6,723 nucleotides of DNA from JBCDCP01 sp039181495 (GCA_039181495.1 JBCDCP010000142.1:1-6723), one strand, 5' to 3'; shown: positions 1 through 5,775, counted from the stretch's first letter. Numbers and translations: made by a program. The notes: generated by a model not told the origin, from the sequence alone.

Positions 1-465
1 GCCAAGTTCAAGCCTCGGTGGGGAGGGGTCGCGGGTGGATTATAATGCCTACATGTGTGGAGTTGAAAATGTTGGTCGTTTTGCCTGGTGTCAGACTGAG
101 GGAGGGGGACCGGTGTAGGAGATATTCTGTGCACGTGGGTAGATATATGGGTTAGGCGTTTGTGCAATGTGCCGTGCCGATAACACTGGAAAACATGAGT
201 GCGAGTTCATGATGAGAATGGTTGGCGGCCAAAATTGCAGGCATCAGTTTCTAGTCCATAGTATTTTTCGGTATCAGGGCAGATGATGCAGCCTTTCGAT
301 ACTTTTTAAAATTGACACACTTATTAGTAGGGGGATTCCAGGACAGATCGACCAAGGCTTGACACCACCATGTCTAGAAAAATATGAAACTTTATCTCCG
401 GGGTATTTTTGGGCCATAAACACGCCTGTGAGAATCTTAGCCCCCTCCAACCAACGGTGACCGAG
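1..465. other. Gene-free low-GC edge segment next to broken rplM
   Basis: No open reading frame of gene-like quality, tRNA, repeat or recognisable motif is visible on either strand. By hand count GC is about 48% over 1-480, against clearly higher values in the flanking genes (one 60-base line inside metY counts to 70%). An intact chromosome should carry the second half of rplM and then rpsI here, on the minus strand. Instead stop codons occur in all frames. On the minus strand just past the rplM stop there are short patches resembling L13 coding DNA at about the right spacing (CACCG near 455-459, CCCGGA near 395-400). This would suit a very error-rich or decayed continuation, but the resemblance is weak and may be chance. 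The likeliest reading is a low-quality or chimeric contig end; a true rearrangement is the alternative. Confidence 0.5.
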
Positions 466-684
466 TTATTTCTGATCGCGCTTGCGGCCGGTCAGCACGA
501 CTTTCTCCGCATTGACGACGATGACGTTATCGCCGCAATCGATATGCGGCGTGTAGGTTGGCTTGTGCTTGCCGCGAAGGCGGTTGGCAATGAGCGCCGC
601 GAGCCGCCCGACCACGAGGCCGTCGGCATCAATCAGCACCCACTTCTTGTCCACCTCGGCGGGTTTTGCCGAATAGGTTTTCAT
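466..684 (-). CDS. rplM: 50S ribosomal protein L13, C-terminally truncated
   Basis: L13 binds 23S rRNA early in large-subunit assembly. The 72 visible residues match the N-terminal half of bacterial L13: MKTYSAKP start, KKWVLIDA, GRLAALIANRLRGKHKP (about 26-42), YTPHIDCGDNVIVVNAEKV (about 44-62) and TGRKRDQK at the end. Family members are about 142-154 residues and should continue with a VYY-HTG-GG-K block. Here a TAA follows directly after residue 72, and none of the three frames beyond resumes a clean L13 sequence. I chose the ATG at 682-684 because it gives the family N-terminus; a TTG at 694-696 would add four non-conserved residues. No strong Shine-Dalgarno is visible. rpsI, the normal downstream partner, is missing. 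Because L13 is normally required for growth, truncation of the only copy is more likely a sequence or assembly problem than real. Identity is certain; intactness is not. Confidence 0.9.
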   Translation of the reverse strand: MKTYSAKPAEVDKKWVLIDADGLVVGRLAALIANRLRGKHKPTYTPHIDCGDNVIVVNAEKVVLTGRKRDQK

Positions 685-710
685 GTGTCGAACCAAAATC
701 TGCTCTGATC

Positions 711-746
711 AAAACAAACAGGCGCCCACCATTCGCGAACGCCCGT
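711..746 (-). promoter_or_regulatory. Hairpin plus U-rich tract in the rplM leader
   Basis: On the minus strand, ACGGGCG (746-740) can pair with CGCCTGT (724-718) to give a 7-bp stem with one G-U pair. The 15-nt loop itself contains the palindrome TTCGCGAA. The stem is followed at once by a T-rich run, TGTTTGTTTT (720-711). It lies between the predicted promoter and the rplM ATG, so it would be transcribed as 5' leader. It could be a weak attenuator or an L13 autoregulatory target; in E. coli L13 is known to repress rplM-rpsI through its mRNA leader. I see structure only, with no evidence of function. Confidence 0.35.
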
Positions 747-759
747 CTTCTGAGCTCGG

Positions 760-788
760 CTTTTAAGGCGTCATTCCAGGTTCGTCAA
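760..788 (-). promoter_or_regulatory. Predicted sigma70-type promoter for rplM
   Basis: Read on the minus strand, a -35 box TTGACG (788-783), preceded by C to give the alphaproteobacterial CTTGAC form, is separated by exactly 17 nt from a TAAAAG -10 box (765-760). Transcription would start near 753, leaving a leader of about 70 nt before the rplM ATG. The position between the thioesterase stop and rplM suggests rplM does not depend only on read-through from the thioesterase gene. Confidence 0.5.
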
Positions 789-867
789 GCAGCCCTATCA
801 GCATAATTCTACAAAAAATCCATAAAAATCAATATCTTGAAATTTAGGTAATATAATACCGCACAAC

Positions 868-1311
868 TCAACGGTCTGCCGGGATCGAATAGGTCCCAAC
901 CGCGTGGCAGACAGGTAGCGCCTCTTCTGTCTCGGCGACCGCCACCTCGCCCACGGCGAGACGCTTACCGAGTTTCATCAAACGGCAGACACCGATCAGG
1001 TCTCCTGGTTCGGGCTTGCGCAAGAAATTGAACGATAGGCTTGTCGTCACTGCCAAAGCGACCGGACCGACCTGCGACAGGATGGCCGCGTAAAGGGCAT
1101 AGTCGGCCAGAGCCATCATCGTCGGACCGGAGACGGTGCCGCCAGGACGGAGTTGGTCGTAACCCGCGGTCAACCGAACGATGGCCTTTTCCGGCGTAAC
1201 GCTCTCCAGCCGGTAGACCTCCGTGTCCACCTGCGGAAACACCTCGGCGAGATAGGTACGCAGGGCCTCCGTGCCCATTGCCAGCGTTCTACCGTCAGAC
1301 GCTGCATCCAT
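868..1311 (-). CDS. PaaI-family hotdog-fold acyl-CoA thioesterase
   Basis: A 147-residue protein of the size and pattern of single-domain hotdog thioesterases of the PaaI/YbgC group, which hydrolyse acyl-CoA to free acid and CoA as oligomers in the cytoplasm. The core signature is LRPGGTVSGPTMMALAD (about 54-70): it leads into the central helix and ends in the conserved acidic residue Asp70. It is followed by the beta-strand block AVTTSLSFNFLRKPEPGDL (about 86-104) and the edge strand AVGEVAVAE. The HGG motif common in PaaI is replaced by SGP here (61-63), so substrate and mechanism cannot be assigned. The ATG at 1309-1311 has an AAAGGGA ribosome-binding site about 7 nt upstream. The gene is divergent from the crotonase gene across 111 bp and co-directional with rplM, 183 bp ahead of it. 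A weak possible promoter lies upstream (TTGCCG, 17 nt, CATTAG) but is not convincing. Confidence 0.8.
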   Translation of the reverse strand: MDAASDGRTLAMGTEALRTYLAEVFPQVDTEVYRLESVTPEKAIVRLTAGYDQLRPGGTVSGPTMMALADYALYAAILSQVGPVALAVTTSLSFNFLRKPEPGDLIGVCRLMKLGKRLAVGEVAVAETEEALPVCHAVGTYSIPADR

Positions 1312-1422
1312 CGTTGATCCCTTTCTCGTGAGAACACGGCCATTAACATGGCTCTTGCTCGCGTAACTCTGCTAATGTCCCGAAACACAGCAGGCGGCAA
1401 CCGGTTTCACAGAGGGTCTGAC

Positions 1423-2295
1423 ATGAATTCGCCGACCGACCAGTCATCGGCAGCGGCATCCGAAGATGTTCTGCTGACCGATGTCACAGACAGCATTGCA
1501 ACGCTGACACTCAACCGGCCCGATGCGCGCAACGCGCTGTCTGAACCGCTTTTGCTGGCCTTAAGCGCGCAGCTGGACAGCATTGCTGCCGACCGAACCA
1601 TAACAGCGGTCATCATCGCCGGCAGCTCGCCGGCCTTCTGCGCCGGGCATGATCTTCGCGAGATGACCGCTGCCCGTCAGAGCGAGGACAATGGCCGCGC
1701 TGCCTACGAACACCTGTTCGCGCTCTGTAGCGACGTGATGCAAAAGATTATTGCCCTACCGCAGCCAGTGATCGCCGCGGTCGAAGGCATCGCCACGGCC
1801 GCTGGCTGCCAACTCGTCGCCACATGCGATCTGGCCGTTGCTGGCAAAGACGCACGCTTTGCCACGCCGGGCGTGCATATCGGCCTGTTCTGCTCAACCC
1901 CCATGGTGGCGCTGTCCCGAAACCTGTCGCGTAAACATGCCATGGAGATGCTGCTTACCGGCGATCTGATCGGAGCAGAGGATGCTGCCCGCATGGGGTT
2001 GATCAATCAGGCGGTCGAGCCGGGAACGGCACTGTCCGGCGCGCGCGAGATCGCCGAGAAGATCGCGTCAAAAGCGCCGGCAGTGACCGCCATTGGCAAG
2101 CGTGCGTTCTACAGACAAGCGGAACTGCCTCTGTCCGAAGCCTATGATTATGCGAGCCGCGTCATGTCGGAAAACATGATGCTGGCATCGGCCAGAGAAG
2201 GCATCGGTGCGTTCGTCGAGAAGCGAACACCCGATTGGCCGGAGGAAAAACCCGACGCTGTTTCCATCGCGGATAAGAAAGACGCCGGTGAATGA
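1423..2295 (+). CDS. Enoyl-CoA hydratase/isomerase (crotonase) family protein, ECHDC3-like
   Basis: A 290-residue crotonase-superfamily protein. Visible hallmarks are the N-terminal strand LTLNRPDARNALS (about 28-40), the first oxyanion-hole block FCAGHDL (72-78), the second block VEGIATAAGCQLVATCD (120-136), and the C-terminal helices with GKRAFYRQ. These build the acyl-CoA site, with the thioester held by the oxyanion hole. Aligned by eye with rat mitochondrial crotonase, however, both catalytic glutamates are gone: Glu144 corresponds to Gln130 (GCQL) and Glu164 to Gly150 (FATPGV). Ordinary water addition to enoyl-CoA is therefore doubtful; the pattern resembles the ECHDC3 branch, whose reaction is poorly defined. 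I chose the ATG at 1423 because AGAGGG lies 6 nt upstream; an in-frame ATG at 1348 adds 25 residues without family similarity and reaches towards the divergent thioesterase gene. It is translationally coupled to the next gene by a 4-nt ATGA overlap. Confidence 0.87.
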   Translation: MNSPTDQSSAAASEDVLLTDVTDSIATLTLNRPDARNALSEPLLLALSAQLDSIAADRTITAVIIAGSSPAFCAGHDLREMTAARQSEDNGRAAYEHLFALCSDVMQKIIALPQPVIAAVEGIATAAGCQLVATCDLAVAGKDARFATPGVHIGLFCSTPMVALSRNLSRKHAMEMLLTGDLIGAEDAARMGLINQAVEPGTALSGAREIAEKIASKAPAVTAIGKRAFYRQAELPLSEAYDYASRVMSENMMLASAREGIGAFVEKRTPDWPEEKPDAVSIADKKDAGE

Positions 2296-2819
2296 CCCAT
2301 CTCCCGCATCACGATTCCTACACCGACGAGCATGTTCGCAGCGTTCTCAGATCGGTGCAGAACATCGCTATGGTTGGCGCCAGCGCCAACCCGATCCGGC
2401 CGAGCTACTTCGTCCTGAAGTATCTGATCGAAAAGGGCTACTCGCTGTTCCCGGTAAACCCAGGGCTGGCCGGTAAGGATATTCTGGACGCGAGGGTCTA
2501 TGGCAGCCTCGCCGATATTCCTGAGCCGATTGATATGGTGGATATCTTCCGTAACTCAGAAGCGGCTGGCGCAATTGTCGATGAATCGATCGCGCTTGAG
2601 CCTCGACCAAAGGTGATCTGGATGCAGCTCACCGTTCGCAACGACGAAGCGGCCGCACGTGCAGAAGCGGCTGGCATGCAGGTCATCATGAACCGTTGTC
2701 CAAAGATCGAATATGGCCGGCTGTCGGGAGAGATCGGATGGGCTGGCGTCAACTCACGAACGCTGTCCGCGCGCAAGCCATCCATGGCAGCGGGCCGCCT
2801 GCAACGACGTTCAATCTAA
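2292..2819 (+). CDS. CoA-binding (YccU-like, CoA_binding_2) protein
   Basis: A 175-residue single Rossmann-type CoA-binding domain of the kind also found at the N-terminus of ADP-forming acyl-CoA synthetases and in the succinyl-CoA synthetase alpha subunit. Seen in the sequence: IAMVGASANPIRPSYFVLKYL (about 25-45) with the glycine loop and the conserved RPSY; GYSLFPVNPG (about 50-59); the block YGSLADIPEPIDMVDIFRNSE (about 70-90); a VIWMQLTVRNDEAAARAEAAG segment; and the C-terminal VIMNRCPKIEYGRL motif (about 131-144) with the near-invariant Cys of this family. There is no ligase or ATP-grasp domain, so it probably binds CoA or an acyl-CoA without catalysing synthesis; a redox or acylation role for the Cys is speculation. 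The ATG overlaps the crotonase stop (ATGA), implying coupled translation and joint function. The last 20 or so residues are basic and weakly conserved. Confidence 0.87.
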   Translation: MTHLPHHDSYTDEHVRSVLRSVQNIAMVGASANPIRPSYFVLKYLIEKGYSLFPVNPGLAGKDILDARVYGSLADIPEPIDMVDIFRNSEAAGAIVDESIALEPRPKVIWMQLTVRNDEAAARAEAAGMQVIMNRCPKIEYGRLSGEIGWAGVNSRTLSARKPSMAAGRLQRRSI

Positions 2820-2974
2820 AATACAGAAGAATCTCGGGCATTATTTTATTTCACGTTCACGTACGGAATTTTCGCCCCCAGCCATAGACAGGCAGATGCA
2901 TCCGGGCCTAAAACGCGCCCGCCGATGGGAGCGGTTGGTCTCCCAACAAACGTGTTTCAGCAGGAGACGCCATC
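2820..2974 (+). promoter_or_regulatory. metY upstream region with two mutually exclusive hairpins
   Basis: This 155-nt gap before metY is AT-rich at first (2820-2875) and then GC-rich. It contains CGGGC/GCCCG (2903-2907 with 2917-2921), then a 6-bp stem TGGGAG/CTCCCA (2926-2931 with 2940-2945). An alternative stem GTTGG/CCAAC (2934-2938 with 2943-2947) uses the same bases and so cannot coexist with the second one. An AGGAG ribosome-binding site (2962-2966) lies 8 nt before the metY ATG. Alphaproteobacterial methionine genes often carry SAM-II riboswitches here; I looked for that pattern and did not find a convincing match. No clear promoter can be named. Regulatory function is inferred only from structure and context. 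Confidence 0.35.
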
Positions 2975-4258
2975 ATGAGCAGCCGCGATCCCGGCTTTTC
3001 GACCCTCGCCATTCATGCAGGCGCCCAGCCAGATCCCGCAACTGGCGCGCGTGCAACGCCCATCTACCAGACGACGTCTTTCGTCTTCGAGGATTCCGAC
3101 CATGCCGCGTCGCTGTTCGGCCTTCAGGCGTTTGGCAACATCTATACGCGCATAACCAACCCGACCAATGCGGTGCTGGAGGAGCGTGTCGCAGCCCTTG
3201 AAGGCGGCACGGCTGCGCTTGCGGTAGCCTCCGGTCATGCTGCTGAACACCTGGTCTTCCATACGCTGCTGGAGCCCGGCGACAATTTCGTCTCTGCGCG
3301 TCAACTTTATGGCGGCTCGATCAACCAGTTTGGCGAAGCCTACAAGAAGTTTGGCTGGGATGTATCCTGGGCTGATATCGATGACATCGGCAGCTTCGAA
3401 GCCGCCATCAATGACCGCACTAAAGCGATCTTTGTGGAGTCCCTCGCCAACCCCGGCGGGCTGGTGACGGACATGGAAGCGATCGCAGCGGTCGCCAAGA
3501 AGGCTGGAATCCCGCTCATCGTCGACAACACCATGGCCACGCCCTATCTGTGTCAGCCCTTCAAGCACGGCGCTGATATCGTGGTCCACTCGGCAACCAA
3601 GTTTCTTGGCGGGCATGGCACATCGATCGCCGGCCTGATCGTCGATGGCGGCAGTTTCGACTGGTCGGCAAGCGACAAATACCCCTCGCTGTCCAAACCC
3701 TGCGCCTCCTATCAGGGCATGGTTTTGCACGAGACCTTCGGCAATTTCGCTTTCGCCATTGCCTGCCGCGTGCTGGGCCTGCGCGATCTTGGCCCTGCCC
3801 TTTCGCCGTTCAACGCTTTTATGGTGCTGCACGGTATCGAAACGCTGCCGCTGCGCATGGAGCGGCACTGTCAGAACGCACTCGACGTGGCGAAGTTCCT
3901 GCAGGGTCACGACAAGGTGGCCTGGGTTCGCTATGCCGGTTTGCCGGGCGATGACTATTACGATCTTGGACAGAAGTATTGCCCGCGCGGCGCGGGTGCG
4001 GTGTTCACCTTCGGGGTCAAGGGCGGATATGAGGCCGGATTGAAACTGGTCTCCAATGCGCAGCTGTTCTCACACCTGGCCAATATTGGCGACACGCGCA
4101 GCCTGATCATCCATCCGGCCTCAACCACGCACCGGCAGTTGACCGACGAACAACGCGCCCAGGCCGGCGCCGCCTCGGATGTGGTCCGGCTTTCAGTGGG
4201 CATCGAAGATGCGGAAGACATCAAGGCCGACCTCGACCAGGCGCTCAACGCCGCCTGA
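2975..4258 (+). CDS. metY: O-acetylhomoserine sulfhydrylase (O-acetylhomoserine aminocarboxypropyltransferase)
   Basis: A cytosolic PLP enzyme that joins O-acetylhomoserine with sulfide to form homocysteine, the direct-sulfhydrylation branch of methionine synthesis. Its 427 residues fit the O-acetylhomoserine sulfhydrylase subfamily of the Cys/Met metabolism PLP family; O-succinylhomoserine enzymes (MetZ) and cystathionine enzymes are usually about 380-400. Visible: FSTLAIHAGAQPD near the N-terminus; IYTRITNPT (56-64) with the Tyr and Arg that contact the PLP phosphate of the neighbouring subunit; ALEGGTAALAVASGHAA (74-90); the PLP ring-contacting Asp184 in VDNTMATP; the Schiff-base Lys209 in SATKFLGGHG (206-215); and the substrate-carboxylate region ending SLIIHPASTTH (376-386) with VRLSVGIED. 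Nothing is missing. The ATG has AGGAG 8 nt upstream. It follows the CoA-binding gene by 155 nt on the same strand, so it may be co-transcribed or have its own control. It ends at a strong terminator. Confidence 0.93.
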   Translation: MSSRDPGFSTLAIHAGAQPDPATGARATPIYQTTSFVFEDSDHAASLFGLQAFGNIYTRITNPTNAVLEERVAALEGGTAALAVASGHAAEHLVFHTLLEPGDNFVSARQLYGGSINQFGEAYKKFGWDVSWADIDDIGSFEAAINDRTKAIFVESLANPGGLVTDMEAIAAVAKKAGIPLIVDNTMATPYLCQPFKHGADIVVHSATKFLGGHGTSIAGLIVDGGSFDWSASDKYPSLSKPCASYQGMVLHETFGNFAFAIACRVLGLRDLGPALSPFNAFMVLHGIETLPLRMERHCQNALDVAKFLQGHDKVAWVRYAGLPGDDYYDLGQKYCPRGAGAVFTFGVKGGYEAGLKLVSNAQLFSHLANIGDTRSLIIHPASTTHRQLTDEQRAQAGAASDVVRLSVGIEDAEDIKADLDQALNAA

Positions 4259-4287
4259 CCGACAATTCAGCTTTGACCAACGAAAAG

Positions 4288-4313
4288 ACGGTGCGGGTTC
4301 AGGCCCGCGCCGT
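4288..4313. terminator. Bidirectional rho-independent terminator between metY and ctaA
   Basis: ACGGTGCGGG (4288-4297) pairs with CCCGCGCCGT (4304-4313) over 10 bp, with a single T-G wobble and a 6-nt loop. A T-rich run follows on the plus strand (TTTCCATTT from 4313), and AAAAG precedes it, which reads CTTTT on the minus strand. It can thus serve both convergent genes. The ctaA stop codon (4301-4299) lies in the loop, so the last ctaA codons form one arm. Confidence 0.82.
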
Positions 4314-5414
4314 TTCCATTTGAGAGGGAGGCTCGGCCACGCGATCCGGTTGGATTGCCCAGACCTGCCGCAAATGAGTCACCGCCAGCCCAATGAGAAC
4401 GATGGCCAGCGCCTGATGGGCAAGCGCAGCGGAGATCGGCACGCCGGTGAGCAGCGTGGCGATACCCAATCCGGCCTGCATCGTCACACCAAGCCCAAGA
4501 AGTGCCGCAACCACACGTGCCCCTCCCGGTGACAGTACCGCTAGTGCCAATGCTGTCTGGATGAGAGCCACAATCAGAACGATGTAGCCCATCATGCGGT
4601 GATTGAACTGAACGGTGGTCACATCCTCGAACAGATTACGCCACCACGGCTCCATGCCGTACATCAGATCCGGGATCAGCATGCCGCCCATGGTCGGCCA
4701 TTCCCTATAGGCAAATCCGGCGTCAATTCCGGCGACAAACGCGCCAAGTATCATCTGAACAAACAACAAAACCGCAAACAGGATCGCTCCAACACGAAGG
4801 CTTCCGAGCCGGTGACTGGCGTGGGCGACAAGGCGCGCACCGGCCTGCCCTCGCTGAGCCAGCCAGACCAGATAGCCGAAAATCACCGTCGCCAGCCCCA
4901 GATGGGTCGCAAGTCGGTACGGGCTGACATCCACCCGCTCGGTCAATCCGCTGGCGACCATCCACCAGCCAATCGCACCTTGAATGCCGCCAAGCCCGAA
5001 GGCCGCGAGAGACAGCCACATCGTCTTGCGATCAAGCCAACCGCGCCAGAGGAAGAAGATAAAGGGGATAAGAAACAGGACACCGACCAGTCGCCCCAGG
5101 AAGCGGTGTCCCCACTCCCACCAATAGATGAACTTGAATTCCTCGAGGCTCATCCCTCGGTTGATCTGCTGATATTCGGGGATCTGCCGGTACTTCTCCA
5201 ATTCCAGCAGCCATGCTTCAGTCGAAAACGGTGGCAAGACGCCGGTCACCGGACGCCATTCAACAATCGACAGACCAGAATCCGTGAGCCGCGTCGCACC
5301 ACCGACAACAACCATCGCCAGGACAGCAAGCGCCAGTGACCAGAACCATAGCCGGACGATCGGACGCACAGCCGGTCCGCCGGTCTTCGTTGTGTCCTGG
5401 AAGGCAAGGGTCAT
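4299..5414 (-). CDS. ctaA: Heme A synthase (type 2, COX15/CtaA)
   Basis: An inner-membrane protein that oxidises the C8 methyl of heme O to the formyl group of heme A, needed by aa3-type cytochrome c oxidase. The 371 residues show about eight hydrophobic helices in two four-helix halves, as in the family. The four heme-ligand histidines are present: His103 in WWEWGHRFLGR, His171 in ATHLGLA, His272 in FNHRMMGY and His333 in AHQALA. Glu100, next to the first His, matches the glutamate proposed to be catalytic. GGATRLTDSGLSIVEW (38-53) and AGIDAGFAYREWPTMGG (228-244) are the other conserved blocks and mark the proteobacterial/mitochondrial type. The long ordered loop at about 60-95 (PPFSTEAW to GMSLEEFK) is also typical. 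The ATG at 5412-5414 has GGAAG 8 nt upstream. It is a monocistronic unit divergent from the DUF2842 gene; no other oxidase genes are in view. Confidence 0.96.
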   Translation of the reverse strand: MTLAFQDTTKTGGPAVRPIVRLWFWSLALAVLAMVVVGGATRLTDSGLSIVEWRPVTGVLPPFSTEAWLLELEKYRQIPEYQQINRGMSLEEFKFIYWWEWGHRFLGRLVGVLFLIPFIFFLWRGWLDRKTMWLSLAAFGLGGIQGAIGWWMVASGLTERVDVSPYRLATHLGLATVIFGYLVWLAQRGQAGARLVAHASHRLGSLRVGAILFAVLLFVQMILGAFVAGIDAGFAYREWPTMGGMLIPDLMYGMEPWWRNLFEDVTTVQFNHRMMGYIVLIVALIQTALALAVLSPGGARVVAALLGLGVTMQAGLGIATLLTGVPISAALAHQALAIVLIGLAVTHLRQVWAIQPDRVAEPPSQMETARA

Positions 5415-5445
5415 ATGTCACACTTCCACTGAGCTTTCGGTTGTC

Positions 5446-5474
5446 TAATTATGGCGTAGAAGACATCAAAACAA
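5446..5474 (-). promoter_or_regulatory. Predicted ctaA promoter
   Basis: On the minus strand, TTGTTT (5474-5469, preceded by C) lies 17 nt from TAATTA (5451-5446). Transcription would start near 5439, about 25 nt before the ctaA ATG. The -10 box is palindromic, but no -35 box sits correctly for the plus-strand direction, so it is assigned to ctaA only. Confidence 0.4.
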
Positions 5475-5486
5475 GCACGCGCGAAC

Positions 5487-5505
5487 CGGTGACGACCAGT
5501 TACCG
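5487..5505 (+). repeat. Inverted repeat in the ctaA/DUF2842 divergent region
   Basis: CGGTGAC (5487-5493) and GTTACCG (5499-5505) are inverted copies around GACCA, with one G-T mismatch. GCGC at 5479-5482 and 5511-5514 can close an outer stem across a small internal loop. It lies just upstream of the ctaA -35 box and 36 nt before the DUF2842 start, so it could be an operator or a 5' leader hairpin of the DUF2842 transcript. Function is unknown. Confidence 0.35.
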
Positions 5506-5540
5506 CACCTGCGCAAGAATACCCGAGCGGAGTCCGCGAA

Positions 5541-5765
5541 ATGGAAGTTTCCAGCAGCCGCAAATTGATCGGCATGCTCGGCCTGATCGCCTATCTGACG
5601 GTTTATTGCATCGCTGTCATCGCGGTCACTGCGACATGGATGACCGATCAGAACATCCTTATCCAGACAATCTTCTACGTGATCGCCGGCCTGGCCTGGC
5701 TGCCGCCGGCGCGGTGGCTGCTGTACTGGATGAATGGAGTCGTCCGAGATTCCCGCGGCGCGTGA
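5541..5765 (+). CDS. DUF2842 family small inner-membrane protein
   Basis: A 74-residue protein with two hydrophobic segments, about 9-32 (LIGMLGLIAYLTVYCIAVIA) and 39-62 (running into AGLAWLPPARWLLYWM), separated by a short polar turn. This is the layout of DUF2842, a family of unknown function found in Alphaproteobacteria; the AGLAWLPPARWLLYWM end with a Trp-Met close to the C-terminus is its most recognisable part. The N-terminus is short and basic (SSRKL), with no cleavable signal. The ATG at 5541 has only a weak CGGAG about 8 nt upstream. It is divergent from ctaA, which might hint at a respiratory-membrane link, but that rests on position alone. It ends 10 bp before the convergent deacetylase stop, with no clear terminator between. 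Confidence 0.83.
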   Translation: MEVSSSRKLIGMLGLIAYLTVYCIAVIAVTATWMTDQNILIQTIFYVIAGLAWLPPARWLLYWMNGVVRDSRGA

Positions 5766-5775
5766 ATCAGCACCA

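Noticed and set aside
409..708. 99-codon plus-strand frame over rplM
   Set aside because: Antisense to conserved L13 sequence; no family resemblance.
1348..1422. Longer crotonase start at ATG 1348
   Set aside because: The extra 25 residues are not crotonase-like, and the ATG at 1423 has an AGAGGG site at proper spacing.
1312..1422. Promoters in the thioesterase/crotonase divergent gap
   Set aside because: Only weak boxes (TTGCCG, 17 nt, CATTAG on the minus strand; nothing well spaced on the plus strand), too poor to list.
2770..2819. Frameshift at the end of the CoA-binding gene
   Set aside because: The tail is basic and poorly conserved, but the frame closes normally just after the conserved IEYGRLSGEIGW block and the length suits the family.
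2820..2974. SAM-II riboswitch before metY
   Set aside because: A CTAAAACG string near 2908 recalls the SAM-II 3' end, but the upstream stem and the loop pattern needed for the pseudoknot could not be found by eye; a covariance search would settle it.
2957..3910. 317-codon open frame on the minus strand opposite metY
   Set aside because: Antisense shadow of a clear PLP enzyme in GC-rich DNA; its translation has no domain pattern.
4599..5339. 246-codon open frame on the plus strand opposite ctaA
   Set aside because: Low-complexity polar translation, wholly antisense to a well-conserved membrane protein gene.
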